From: Paenibacillus phytohabitans
Lineage (GTDB): Bacteria > Bacillota > Bacilli > Paenibacillales > Paenibacillaceae
Length of the DNA: 64,000 nucleotides
NCBI RefSeq assembly: GCF_013141775.1
Contig: NZ_WHOB01000042.1
Span: forward strand, 19,957 to 83,956
Direction of reading: 5' to 3'
The notes beneath the pieces were generated by a model. The model did not search any database, was not told the DNA's origin, and saw only the letters and a program-made list of their open reading frames with translations. Shown here piece by piece: positions 10,691 to 22,311 of the stretch (the stretch's first letter is position 1; every line of letters begins with the position of its first letter). The translations under genes were made by a program, and so were the position numbers.

Positions 10691-12456
10691 GCCGGATCAC
10701 CTGCCCCTAATTCATTATCTCTGGCCAAATAATCGGCATATTGAATCCGGTATACATCCTGGTAAGGTCCCGGAACCTCAATCAGTTCCTTATGCGTACC
10801 TTGCTGCACCATCTTCCCTTCATTCATAACTATAATCTGGTCAGCATGGCGCAGAGAGGAAATCCGGTGGGCAATGATCAAGGTTGTACGTCCGCGCATA
10901 ACCTCCTGGAATCCTGCCTGAATCTCATGCTCCGTCTCCATGTCGACCGCACTGGTCGCATCATCCAGAATGAGAATCCGCGGGTTCTTCAGCAGCGCGC
11001 GGGCAATGGCAATCCGCTGCTTTTGTCCGCCGGAGAGTCCCATCCCGCGTTCACCTACCACGGTATCATAACCCTCCGGCATCTCCATAATGAACTCATG
11101 CGCCTTCGCCAGCTCGGCGGCACGGATGATTTCATCCATGCTGACATTTTTGAGTCCATAGGAGATATTATTGCGGATGGAGGAGGAGAACAGGAACGTC
11201 TCCTGGAATACCGTCGAGATCTGTGCCCGCAGACTGCGGACCTGGAATTCACGGATATCCACCCCATCGAGCTTGATACTTCCTTGATTCACATCATAAG
11301 CGCGCATCATCAATTGGGTAATGGTGGATTTCCCGGAGCCGGTTCCTCCCAGGAATCCGATGACCGCACCTGGCTCAGCATGAAAGTGGATATCCTTGAC
11401 AGCCGGCATCTTATTCCCGTAAGCAAAAGTAACATGATCGAAATCCACTTCGCCTTTCACTTCGGACGGTACAAGCTCACTTGCATTCTCTTTATCCTTC
11501 ACATCAATCTGCTGATTAAGGACTTGAAGCACGCGTTCTCCCGATGCCTTGGACTGGGTATAGTTGTTGATTTGGAAGCCAAGGCCCCATACCGGTCCGA
11601 TAATATACCAGATCAGGCTGAAGAAAGCGACGAGTTCTCCGAGCGACATATGCTTGTTAATGACCAGTGTACCGCCAACCCCCAGCAATATCGCTACACT
11701 GACCGAAGCGAGCAGCTCCATCACAGGGAAGAATTTACTCCATAGCTCGGCGGCAAAAATCTGATTATCCTTATAACGTTCATTACGGTGTGAGAACTTC
11801 TCAACCTCGTAAGCCTCTCTGGCAAACGATTTGACTGTTCTCACCCCGGTGACATTCTCCTGTACAGCCGTTGTCAGGGAGCTTAACGCCAGACGCATCT
11901 CCTGAAAGGCCGGGTGAATCTTGGATTCGAATCTGAGTGCAACTACAGCCAGGAACGGCATAGTGATCAGAGTAACCAGCGTAAGCTGCCAGTTGATTGT
12001 GAACATCATGATGGAACCGAACAAAACCATGAAAAATACATTCAGCAATTGGGCAAATCCGAAGCCGATGAACATCCGGATCGCTTCCAAATCCCCGGTC
12101 AGCCGGGACATCAGGTCACCTGTCTTCGCCGTATCATAGTAACGGAAGGACAGGAATTGCAGCTTCTCATAGCAGGCATTGCGCAGCCGGTAGGCCAGAA
12201 AATTCCCCAGCCGTCCACCGAAGAAGCCATGGGCAAATTGCAGGCAGGCCTTAACAATAATTACAGCAAGCACACTAAGAGCGAGTACGGGCACCTCAGT
12301 AAACTTTAGGGGAACAATAACATCATCAATCAATCTCCTTAACAAATTGGGGGTAATAAGCCCCACTGCAGTTGCGGCCGCCAAACATATAATCGACAGA
12401 ATCAAATAGTGCAGTTTCTCCCGATAAAAGCCCCGCAGTTGCCTGAGAACATCCAT
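10687..12456 (-). CDS. heterodimeric ABC exporter subunit (degenerate NBD, BmrC/YfiB type)
   Basis: A 589-residue half-transporter with a membrane domain (about 15-305) and an ATPase domain (about 335-580). Walker A is GGTGSGKST (370-378) and the signature is canonical LSGGQ (474-478). Walker B reads LILDDA, so the catalytic glutamate position is Asp499. This is the complement of its partner, which has the normal glutamate but an altered signature: the classical pairing of one working and one degenerate ATP site. AAGGAGGAG lies seven bases before the ATG. It is first in the two-gene operon; a perfect palindrome lies just upstream of the ribosome site. Confidence 0.9.
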   Translation of the reverse strand: MDVLRQLRGFYREKLHYLILSIICLAAATAVGLITPNLLRRLIDDVIVPLKFTEVPVLALSVLAVIIVKACLQFAHGFFGGRLGNFLAYRLRNACYEKLQFLSFRYYDTAKTGDLMSRLTGDLEAIRMFIGFGFAQLLNVFFMVLFGSIMMFTINWQLTLVTLITMPFLAVVALRFESKIHPAFQEMRLALSSLTTAVQENVTGVRTVKSFAREAYEVEKFSHRNERYKDNQIFAAELWSKFFPVMELLASVSVAILLGVGGTLVINKHMSLGELVAFFSLIWYIIGPVWGLGFQINNYTQSKASGERVLQVLNQQIDVKDKENASELVPSEVKGEVDFDHVTFAYGNKMPAVKDIHFHAEPGAVIGFLGGTGSGKSTITQLMMRAYDVNQGSIKLDGVDIREFQVRSLRAQISTVFQETFLFSSSIRNNISYGLKNVSMDEIIRAAELAKAHEFIMEMPEGYDTVVGERGMGLSGGQKQRIAIARALLKNPRILILDDATSAVDMETEHEIQAGFQEVMRGRTTLIIAHRISSLRHADQIIVMNEGKMVQQGTHKELIEVPGPYQDVYRIQYADYLARDNELGAGDPA

Positions 12457-12475
12457 ATCTCTCCTCCTTAAAGCT

Positions 12476-12499
12476 TTACGAAGTAAAGCTACTTCGTAA
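12476..12499 (-). promoter_or_regulatory. palindrome ahead of the ABC exporter operon
   Basis: Perfect 10-bp arms TTACGAAGTA / TACTTCGTAA around four bases, immediately upstream of the exporter's ribosome site and without a U run. It could be a repressor operator or an mRNA leader hairpin controlling the exporter; the sequence does not decide between these. Confidence 0.45.
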
Positions 12500-13147
12500 G
12501 CATGGTCTTAGTCCCCAAACCTCACATCTTAAGCCACCTTTTTATGCGCTTTCAATTTAGGGACTTTAAGCAGTTTATCACCCATGATTTAATGCGGCAA
12601 AGGGGAGAAATGAGCATTTTCCTTGTTTTTTCGGAAAAAACTAGGCTTAAGCATGTAGTAAAGCCCTCCCATAGCTTTAATTCCTCCTATTTCCTCGTAA
12701 ATACTGCTCAATTAAGATATAGCAAGATTCAACCCTGCGAAACTGCTTTTTGGCCGTCCGTTAAAAGGAATATTATGTATTAATATTACAAAAGCGTCGC
12801 TGCAAGCCTTTAACGGCCCCCTTCCTGCCTGAGGCGGACTGAAAATCCGCTAATTGGGCAAATCAGGAGAATTTGCCTGTCACCCGGACTCACATTCCTT
12901 TATTTGATCGCCCGCCCCTCCTTTCAGGCGCGAAAATACAATATAACGGAATCTCAGTCCGTTTCAGCGTCAATATGGGTCTTTTTGAAGAAATATGCGC
13001 TTCTCAGTCCACTTCATCGTGACTACACACACAATCATCGTGACTACACACAAAAAAAGTACAAGCAGCAGAGCATAACAGCTTTGCTCCGGTGCTTGCA
13101 CTTGTTCATTAAGCAAGTTCATTAAGCCTTTTCACTAAGCTTATTCA
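12500..13147. other. gene-poor stretch with a dispersed repeat
   Basis: No convincing gene is seen: the short open frames here have no ribosome site and unnatural composition. The stretch contains an 82-bp copy of an intergenic repeat (12945-13026), a short direct repeat of CATCGTGACTACACACA (about 13016-13051), and AT-rich sequence that should hold the exporter promoter. Confidence 0.5.
12945..13026 (+). repeat. dispersed intergenic repeat, copy 1
   Basis: Starts AACGGAATCTCAGTCCG and ends near TTCTCAGTCC..GACTAC. Aligned without gaps to 40621-40702 it matches at about 65 of 82 positions. Confidence 0.7.
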
Positions 13148-13696
13148 TTAATCCTTAACCGGTGCGTAGCTGGCCACAACCACGCCCGGGGAGAATTTCC
13201 GGGTATCTGTAAGATGAAGTCCCTGCTCCTTAAGTCCTTCACCGAATAGCCGTTTGCCGCTGCCAAGCAGCACCGGGAATACCATCAGGCGGAATTCATC
13301 CACAAGACCCAGACGCATCAGGCTCTGGACCAGCATACAGCTGCCGAATACCAGAATATCTCGGCCCGGCTGCTGCTTAAGCTTATTAATCTCCTCCGGC
13401 AGGTTGTCCTTAATGAGGTTTGAATTGTTCCAGGTGACTTCGGAGAGCGTTGTGGAGACGACATGTTTGGCATAACCGTTCATCATCTCGCCGTATTCCC
13501 CGGTCTGCTCCAGCATATTGGGCCAGGCAGCGGCAAATGCCTCATACGTCACACGCCCCAGTAGCAGAGCATCGGCATCCTTCAATTCACCGAACTTGTA
13601 TTTCTCCTGTTCTTCACTTCCATAGGCGAAAGTCCACTGCGGATTCTCCATTACTCCATCGAGCGTCAAAAACTCTGATACGACCAATTTTCTCAT
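13148..13696 (-). CDS. RibD C-terminal / DHFR-like reductase family protein
   Basis: A 182-residue single-domain protein of the dihydrofolate reductase-like RibD_C family (YwjB/YyaP type). The N-terminus MRKLVVSEFLTLDGVMENP and the motif LLLGRVTYEAFAAAWP are typical, as is DILVFGSCMLVQSLMRLGLVDE split over two strands. These proteins have an NADPH-binding Rossmann-like fold, but the substrate is mostly unknown; involvement in riboflavin synthesis should not be assumed. It is a lone gene on the minus strand downstream of the suf operon and separated from it by a terminator. Confidence 0.85.
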   Translation of the reverse strand: MRKLVVSEFLTLDGVMENPQWTFAYGSEEQEKYKFGELKDADALLLGRVTYEAFAAAWPNMLEQTGEYGEMMNGYAKHVVSTTLSEVTWNNSNLIKDNLPEEINKLKQQPGRDILVFGSCMLVQSLMRLGLVDEFRLMVFPVLLGSGKRLFGEGLKEQGLHLTDTRKFSPGVVVASYAPVKD

Positions 13697-13782
13697 CGGG
13701 GCCTCCTTGGGACCGGAAAGATAATTTATGCAGTTTCTCCTGTGTCCACTACATTATTTCACGTTGTACAATTTCCCATACC

Positions 13783-13833
13783 CCATAAAAATGCCCACAG
13801 TTCTTAGACAATATTGCGTCAAGAATCTGTGGG
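13783..13833 (-). terminator. terminator of the suf operon
   Basis: Stem TGCCCACAGATTCTTGAC.. paired with ..TAAGAACTGTGGGCA on the minus strand, followed by TTTTTATGG, about 40 bp after the sufB stop. Confidence 0.85.
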
Positions 13834-13873
13834 CACATACTGGATATTACTTGGTTATACTCGAAGCTCCTGT

Positions 13874-15271
13874 TTAACCGATGGAGCCTTCCATCTCGAA
13901 CTTAATCAATCTGTTCATCTCTACCGCATATTCCATCGGCAGTTCTTTGGTGAACGGTTCGATGAAGCCCATAACGATCATTTGCGTAGCTTCAGCTTCA
14001 GTCAGGCCGCGGCTCTGGAGATAGAACAGCTGCTCTTCAGAGACCTTGGATACTGTAGCTTCATGCTCAAGCACAATGTTATCATTCATGATCTCATTGT
14101 AAGGAATCGTGTCCGAGGTGGACTCGTTATCCATAATAAGCGTATCACATTTGATATTGGATTTCGCGCCTTCTGCCTGACGGCCGAAGGAAGCGAGTCC
14201 GCGGTAAGTCACCTTGCCGCCGTGCTTGCTGATCGACTTGGAGACGATCGTGGAGGTGGTGTCCGGTGCCAGATGAATCATTTTGGCGCCTGCATCCTGG
14301 TGCTGGTTCTTACCGGCAACCGCAATGGACAATACCGAACCTTTGGCTCCACGGCCCTTAAGCACAACTGCCGGATATTTCATCGTCAGCTTGGAGCCGA
14401 TGTTGCCGTCAACCCATTCCATCGTCGCATTCTCTTCGGCAACCGCACGCTTGGTTACCAGGTTATAAATATTCGGTGCCCAGTTCTGAATGGTTGTGTA
14501 ACGCACGCGGGCGTTCTTCATGCACAGGATTTCAACGACTGCACTGTGCAGGGAGTTGGTGCTATAGATTGGTGCGGTACAGCCTTCAACATAATGCACG
14601 AAGCTGTCCTCATCCGCAAGAATCAGCGTACGCTCGAACTGTCCCATGTTCTCGGAGTTGATACGGAAGTACGCCTGCAAAGGCACTTCACATTTCACAC
14701 CCTTCGGAACATAGATGAAGCTGCCGCCGGACCACACTGCACTGTTAAGTGCCGCGAATTTGTTATCTGCCGGAGGAATGATGGTACCGAAGAACTTCTT
14801 GAACAGCTCAGGGTGATCGCGCAGTGCAGAATCCGTATCGGTGAAGATTACGCCCTGATCCTCAAGGCTCTTCTGCATGCTGTGGTATACAACCTCAGAT
14901 TCATACTGTGCCGAGACACCGGCAAGGAATTTCTGTTCCGCTTCGGGAATACCGAGCTTATCGAAGGTTTCCTTAATCTCGGAAGGCACTTCTTCCCAGG
15001 TCTTACCCTGCTTCTCCGAAGGTCTTACATAATATTGAATATCCTCGAAATCCAGATCGTCCAGATTGCCTCCCCATTTAGGCATTGGCATCTTGCGGAA
15101 CTGCTCCAGGGATTTCAGACGGAAATTAAGCATCCATTCCGGCTCGTTTTTGATTGCGGAGATTTCCCGGACAATTTCTTCCGTGAGCCCTTTACCAGAC
15201 TGGAATATCGACTTGTGCTCGTCACGGAATCCATACTGGTACTCTTCCATATCAGGCGCTTTCTTAGCCAT
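13874..15271 (-). CDS. sufB: Fe-S cluster scaffold protein SufB
   Basis: A 465-residue SufB, the scaffold on which the SufBCD complex builds Fe-S clusters in the cytoplasm. It has the right-handed beta-helix core shared with SufD and motifs such as [30 protein letters not shown] (with the conserved cysteine) and the C-terminal [20 protein letters not shown]. Length and sequence are typical of the Firmicute protein. It is the last gene of sufCDSUB, 19 bp after sufU, and is followed by a terminator. Confidence 0.97.
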   Translation of the reverse strand: MAKKAPDMEEYQYGFRDEHKSIFQSGKGLTEEIVREISAIKNEPEWMLNFRLKSLEQFRKMPMPKWGGNLDDLDFEDIQYYVRPSEKQGKTWEEVPSEIKETFDKLGIPEAEQKFLAGVSAQYESEVVYHSMQKSLEDQGVIFTDTDSALRDHPELFKKFFGTIIPPADNKFAALNSAVWSGGSFIYVPKGVKCEVPLQAYFRINSENMGQFERTLILADEDSFVHYVEGCTAPIYSTNSLHSAVVEILCMKNARVRYTTIQNWAPNIYNLVTKRAVAEENATMEWVDGNIGSKLTMKYPAVVLKGRGAKGSVLSIAVAGKNQHQDAGAKMIHLAPDTTSTIVSKSISKHGGKVTYRGLASFGRQAEGAKSNIKCDTLIMDNESTSDTIPYNEIMNDNIVLEHEATVSKVSEEQLFYLQSRGLTEAEATQMIVMGFIEPFTKELPMEYAVEMNRLIKFEMEGSIG

Positions 15272-15290
15272 GGTGTCAGCCTCCTTGTTT

Positions 15291-18239
<2,949 letters not shown>

Positions 18240-18264
18240 AAGTGGTTTCCTCCTTCCAGCGTTT

Positions 18265-19047
18265 CTAAGCTTCTTGTCCTACAGTTTCGTCTTCTATGCC
18301 GAGTTCTTCCTTAACCCATTCATAACCTTCTGCTTCCAGACGTTGTGCAAGCTCTGGGCCGCCGGATTTCACAATCCGTCCCTGCATCATGACATGTACA
18401 TAATCAGGTTTGATGTAGTTAAGCAAACGCTGATAGTGAGTGATAACCAGGAATCCGCGTTCCGGACTGCGCATGGAGTTCACACCATCGGCAACAATTT
18501 TGAGTGCATCAATATCAAGGCCGGAGTCGATTTCGTCAAGAATGACGATCTTAGGGTCCAGCATCATCATTTGGAGAATTTCATTACGTTTCTTCTCACC
18601 GCCGGAGAAGCCTTCGTTCAGGTAGCGGTGCAGGAATTCAGGATTCATATCCAGTTCCTTCATCTTAGCTTCCATCAGCCGGATGAAACGGATCAGGGAA
18701 ATCTCACTGCCCTCTTCACGACGGGAATTAATTGCACTGCGCAGGAAGTCGGAATTGGTTACCCCGCTGATCTCGCTCGGATACTGCATAGCCAGGAACA
18801 GGCCGGCACGGGCGCGTTCATCAACCGCCATCTCCAGCAGATCTTCACCTTCAAGCACGGCTGTGCCTTCTGTAACCACATACTTCGGATGACCCATCAG
18901 GGCTGAGGCCAAAGTACTTTTACCAGTACCGTTCGGTCCCATGATGGCGTGGATTTCTCCGCCTTTCATTTGAAGGTTGATCCCCTTCAGAATTTCTTTT
19001 CCTTCAATCGTCGCTTTCAGTCCCTCAATGACAAAATCTGCTGCCAT
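18265..19047 (-). CDS. sufC: Fe-S assembly ATPase SufC
   Basis: A 260-residue ABC-type ATPase that powers the SufBCD complex. Walker A is GPNGTGKST, the signature is FSGGEKKRNE and Walker B is IVILDEIDSGLD. The start at 19047 is preceded by GGAGGG ten bases upstream and gives the usual MAADFVIEGL N-terminus; a longer frame from 19101 lacks a good ribosome site. It is the first gene of the operon, behind a strong SigmaA promoter. Confidence 0.97.
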   Translation of the reverse strand: MAADFVIEGLKATIEGKEILKGINLQMKGGEIHAIMGPNGTGKSTLASALMGHPKYVVTEGTAVLEGEDLLEMAVDERARAGLFLAMQYPSEISGVTNSDFLRSAINSRREEGSEISLIRFIRLMEAKMKELDMNPEFLHRYLNEGFSGGEKKRNEILQMMMLDPKIVILDEIDSGLDIDALKIVADGVNSMRSPERGFLVITHYQRLLNYIKPDYVHVMMQGRIVKSGGPELAQRLEAEGYEWVKEELGIEDETVGQEA

Positions 19048-19149
19048 AATTATTATTCCCTCCATTGATCGATTTGCGAAATCAGAAAGTTGTATTGTCA
19101 CAGGATTTCCCTGATTACAAGCAATTAGATTTTATATCACATTGTAATT

Positions 19150-19187
19150 ATTATAAATTGAATCAGGTTGATTATCAATGATTCTCA
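19150..19187 (-). promoter_or_regulatory. suf operon promoter with Fur-box-like element
   Basis: On the minus strand a consensus-like promoter: -35 TTGATA (19173-19178), 17-bp spacer, -10 TATAAT (19150-19155), about 100 bp before sufC. TGAGAATCATTGATAATCA (19169-19187) overlaps the -35 and resembles a Fur-box half-site series (GATAAT / ATTATC type). Iron control of suf is an inference. Confidence 0.6.
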
Positions 19188-19275
19188 CTAATTTTATTAC
19201 AAAGGTCCGATTTTTACAAATACCGACTTATAATTTTATTACTCTGTCGCCTGTATCTACAGCTAATAATAGTGA

Positions 19276-20316
19276 TTATTGCCCGGGACCGCTCCCCCCG
19301 CTGTACTGTTCGACAACCACTGGAGCAGACACGGCATTAGAGACTTTCTTGTCTCCCCCCAGTTCAAGCACAGCAACGATCCGTTCCCGGGGGCGAATTC
19401 CAAACGAACTGCACTGCTCCGTGTCATAAATCCATTCCGGAATCAGGCGGCGCAGGTTCCATGGCTCGGACTTGGCCAGCAGTTGAAAGTTCTGGATCAG
19501 ACAGCACACCGCCGCATAATCCTCTTCCTGCCGGTGAAGATCCGATTCCTCCGTGGCTACGACCATAAGGAACGGTGTTGAAGCTTCTTCTCCAGAGGAT
19601 CGCAGTTTCCGGGCAGCTTGACCACCCGTTACATAGATAAAACGCCAGGGTTCTCTCATTCCGTCATTAGGCGCCCATACAGCCTCGTTGAGCAGTTTCA
19701 GGACGCTTTGCGGAGAAACAGGGTTGAGATCCGGATGGAATCTGTCGTCCTCACCTATTATACTCCAGCTCTCCTCTGCCGGCGTTCTTTTCCGGGCCCT
19801 CGGCGTCTTCTCAAAGTATCCGATTTCCAGCATACCGGCGAACCGTTCTCCTTCTTTCAAGCCCATTTTCTCAAAAAATGACCCGCTGCAAAACATGGAA
19901 TCCGTGTACCACAGCATTCCTAGCCCTTGTTCCCAGCCCAGCAGTTGAACATTCTGCATAATGCTGCAGACGGCGGCGTAATTTTCGTCGCGCTGCCGCT
20001 GCGTTTCGGCGGATTCAGCGATGAAAATGATGTGGGCGGGAGTAGCAGTGATTTGTTTTTTTAGAAATCCGGTCATCCTGGCAGGAAGGAGTTTTCCCAG
20101 ATGACTATCCTTCACCTTGGCAATCATGCTCTCAGCCAGCTCTTCACGTGACTCCGGTGTGCCGAAATAAAGACAGCGCCAATGCGGCGTCCCCTCAGCT
20201 TCGTACAGGCTTGCCGCCTCATTCAGCAAAGCAACGATCACTTCTTGTTCGACCGGCTTTGCGTTGAATTTCCGAATGGTCCGCCGTTCTCTTATCGCTT
20301 GAGACACATTCATCAT
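19276..20316 (-). CDS. tandem double-domain nitroreductase family protein
   Basis: A 346-residue protein made of two nitroreductase-like modules. The first (about 1-175) has the classical N-terminus SQAIRERRTIRKF, PAHIIFIAES, YAAVCSIMQNVQLLGWEQGL and the closing GMLEIGY. The second (about 198-330) begins SPQSVLKLLNEAVWAPN and repeats YAAVCCLIQNFQLLAKSEP and VAVLELGG, but lacks the RRSxRxF start. FMN-dependent NAD(P)H nitroreductases normally act as homodimers of about 200 residues, so the fusion may form its dimer within one chain. Start choice: GGGGAGG precedes the ATG at 20316. It is divergent from a MarR regulator that probably controls it. Confidence 0.85.
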   Translation of the reverse strand: MMNVSQAIRERRTIRKFNAKPVEQEVIVALLNEAASLYEAEGTPHWRCLYFGTPESREELAESMIAKVKDSHLGKLLPARMTGFLKKQITATPAHIIFIAESAETQRQRDENYAAVCSIMQNVQLLGWEQGLGMLWYTDSMFCSGSFFEKMGLKEGERFAGMLEIGYFEKTPRARKRTPAEESWSIIGEDDRFHPDLNPVSPQSVLKLLNEAVWAPNDGMREPWRFIYVTGGQAARKLRSSGEEASTPFLMVVATEESDLHRQEEDYAAVCCLIQNFQLLAKSEPWNLRRLIPEWIYDTEQCSSFGIRPRERIVAVLELGGDKKVSNAVSAPVVVEQYSGGSGPGQ

Positions 20317-20347
20317 CCTTATCCTCCCCGGAAAATTGTTAACATTC

Positions 20348-20375
20348 AACAATTTTAAATTGTTTACCAGTAAAC
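20348..20375. promoter_or_regulatory. operator-like palindromes between nitroreductase and marR
   Basis: Two adjoining inverted repeats in the divergent spacer: AACAATTTTAAATTGTT (20348-20364, 8-bp arms) and GTTTACCAGTAAAC (20362-20375). A related TAGTTTACAAGTGAA lies near 20459. Either could be the MarR operator. Confidence 0.5.
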
Positions 20376-20526
20376 TATATTTCGCAATAACATAGCTGTC
20401 AATCTAATTATTAGAAAATAGACTGAGCTTTAATAGCTAATCAGCGAAATCACACGTTAGTTTACAAGTGAATAATTTCGGGGTAGGATAAAGATAATTT
20501 TACATAACAGGGAGATGCCCAGCCTT

Positions 20527-21030
20527 ATGAACTCATCCGAAGGACTTAAGCGGCTGCTGTATGGCCGATTACTCCACTTAACGCATCTAAATGAACAGCT
20601 ATTTGCATCCGAGCTCGACGCTTTCGCTGATCTTACCCGCCAGTACGGGCTGACTTTCACTTCAAACTCTTTGACGAGCATTCATGTCATTGATTGCATC
20701 GGCAGCCACGAGCCCATTAACAGCACCTCGATTGCGGAAAAAATGAAATTGTCCAAGGCGAGCATTACAAAAATCAGCGGCAAGCTCCTCCAGGAAGGCT
20801 GTATTAAGCGCAGCCGGATGAATGACAACAAGAAAGAAGTTTATTTCAGCCTTACGCCCAAAGGCAGGCAGCTCTTCATCGTTCACGCCGAGATGCATGA
20901 AAGCCTTGAGCAGAGCTTTATTCAGGGTTTGAACACCTTCTCGGAGGCGGAACTGCAGGCTTCACTGAAATTTATTCAAACGGTGATTAGTCATAGTGAC
21001 ACTATGATTAAAAATGACGAGAGCTCCTAG
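20527..21030 (+). CDS. MarR-family transcriptional regulator
   Basis: A 167-residue winged-helix regulator. The recognition region INSTSIAEKMKLSKASITKI (about 67-86) is followed by the wing RSRMNDNKKEVYFSLTPKG. The family represses genes for drug, oxidant or phenolic response and is released by a ligand or thiol oxidation; there is no cysteine in an obvious OhrR position. GGGAG lies 12 bases before the ATG at 20527, whereas the ATG at 20515 abuts the ribosome site. It is divergent from the double nitroreductase, its likely target. Confidence 0.88.
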   Translation: MNSSEGLKRLLYGRLLHLTHLNEQLFASELDAFADLTRQYGLTFTSNSLTSIHVIDCIGSHEPINSTSIAEKMKLSKASITKISGKLLQEGCIKRSRMNDNKKEVYFSLTPKGRQLFIVHAEMHESLEQSFIQGLNTFSEAELQASLKFIQTVISHSDTMIKNDESS

Positions 21031-21195
21031 TCTGTATAAGGCTTACTTAAGATTTGAACTTGAAGCTTAGCCGTCACTGCGGTGAACATTTGGAGCTCCT
21101 TAAACAGCATCTGATTTACACTAGTGATAACTAATTTTGTAAATCGCTTGCTGATGGTTTGCTTGCAGTGACCCTATTCCGGTATATGCGTATGC

Positions 21196-21383
21196 TTAGT
21201 TGTACTTTGTACAACTAAAACGTCTGATTTCCAGCCGATTATCCGTTTAGTTGTATTTCGTACAATTAAACTGCCTTTGGACCTTGGTTCTCACCCATTC
21301 GGGCAGATTTAGTTGTACAGAATACAGTTATAAGATGCGGGCAGCCCTTTTCGCTGTTTTTAACTGCACAATATACAACTATT
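21196..21383. repeat. phased TTGTA/TACAA palindromes, array of four
   Basis: TTAGTTGTACTTTGTACAAC at 21196, a similar palindrome at 21247 (51 bp on), another at 21309, and an inverted-orientation copy near 21362. The spacing and palindrome resemble the larger array at 63.1-64.0 kb. The rest of the 21031-21461 gap shows no gene. Confidence 0.6.
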
Positions 21384-21461
21384 ACTGAATTTCCACTTGG
21401 AACTGAACTGAATACATTCATTGCTGCAATATTAAATGAACTCTCTTCTTTAGTTCGTAGC

Positions 21462-21510
21462 ATAAACAAAGCCTCCCGCATGGTATTATCCCAGGGGAGG
21501 CTTTGTTTAT
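21462..21510 (-). terminator. terminator of dps
   Basis: Sixteen-base arms ATAAACAAAGCCTCCC / GGGAGGCTTTGTTTAT with a short loop, 45 bp beyond the dps stop. Confidence 0.85.
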
Positions 21511-21554
21511 ACTTTTGTCTCAAACTTACACAGCAAGGATTAACCAGCTATCAC

Positions 21555-22016
21555 TCAGCCCAGGAAAGAGCGCAGCATCCATTGGTTCTTCTCAAGATCA
21601 GTGCGGATCTTGATGAACAGGTCGGCAGTCGGCTGATCGCTGACTTCTTCCGCCAGTTCGATGCCTTCAGTCAATTCTTCCGCTACTGTAGCGAAATCCT
21701 CGATGAGTGCCTGCACCATACCCCGTGCATCTTCCTTGCCGGTTGCTTCCTGAATAGTGGCAATTTCCAAATATTCTTTCATCGTCGCTGCAGGACTGCC
21801 TTTGATACTCAGAAGGCGCTCGGCAACCTCGTCCATTTTGAGCGTGATATCATCGTACAATTCTTCAAACTTCACATGCAGGGCAAAGAACTGCTCACCT
21901 TTCACATACCAGTGATAGTTATGCACTTTCACATATAGAACGTTGAGGTTAGCTACCTGACGGTTAAGTACTTGTTCCAATGAAGCGGTATTTACTTTGT
22001 TTGATGCTTTAGCCAT
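21555..22016 (-). CDS. dps: Dps-family DNA-binding / iron-storage miniferritin
   Basis: A 153-residue Dps protein that forms a dodecameric shell, oxidises Fe2+ with peroxide and protects DNA. The inter-subunit ferroxidase residues are in VHNYHWYVKGEQFFALHVKF and EELYDDITLKMDEVAERLL. Length is standard. It is a single gene with its own terminator and an upstream sequence resembling a SigmaB promoter. The first residues MAKASNKVNT are lysine-poor, so DNA binding could be weak. Confidence 0.93.
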   Translation of the reverse strand: MAKASNKVNTASLEQVLNRQVANLNVLYVKVHNYHWYVKGEQFFALHVKFEELYDDITLKMDEVAERLLSIKGSPAATMKEYLEIATIQEATGKEDARGMVQALIEDFATVAEELTEGIELAEEVSDQPTADLFIKIRTDLEKNQWMLRSFLG

Positions 22017-22093
22017 GAGTTGATCCCTTCCTTATCCATATATTTTGCCGGCTGCTTGTCCATCATCCGGCTATGCAGTAGTCTATTCTCCAT

Positions 22094-22119
22094 TTACCCT
22101 TCTGCCCGCAGGGCGAAAC
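22094..22119 (-). promoter_or_regulatory. possible SigmaB-type promoter of dps
   Basis: Minus strand GTTTCG (22114-22119), 14-bp spacer, GGGTAA (22094-22099), close to the GTTTAA/GGGTAT consensus of general-stress promoters; about 80 bp upstream of dps. No SigmaA-type promoter was evident nearby. Confidence 0.35.
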
Positions 22120-22261
22120 AAAGGAGGACACGGGACAAGCAGCTTTTTCCCCGCCGCATCCTGCAGCTTCCGGTCCTAACCCGTAGGATGAGCCAAGAGT
22201 CCTTGCCTTATGCTCCGGGACATGTGAAACAACAGGAATTATTATTATTCTCCTACTCAGA

Positions 22262-22286
22262 CAAAAGGAGGGCCGATGGCCCCCCT
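22262..22286 (-). terminator. terminator of the yunC-like gene
   Basis: GC-rich hairpin GGGGGGCC-ATC-GGCCCTCC followed by TTTTG on the minus strand, about 25 bp after the stop. Confidence 0.7.
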
Positions 22287-22311
22287 GTTGACACTCATCC
22301 AGTCTGCTGTC

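Noticed and set aside
12502..13125. Two plus-strand frames of 93 and 73 codons
   Set aside because: No ribosome site, odd composition, and one runs through a dispersed repeat.
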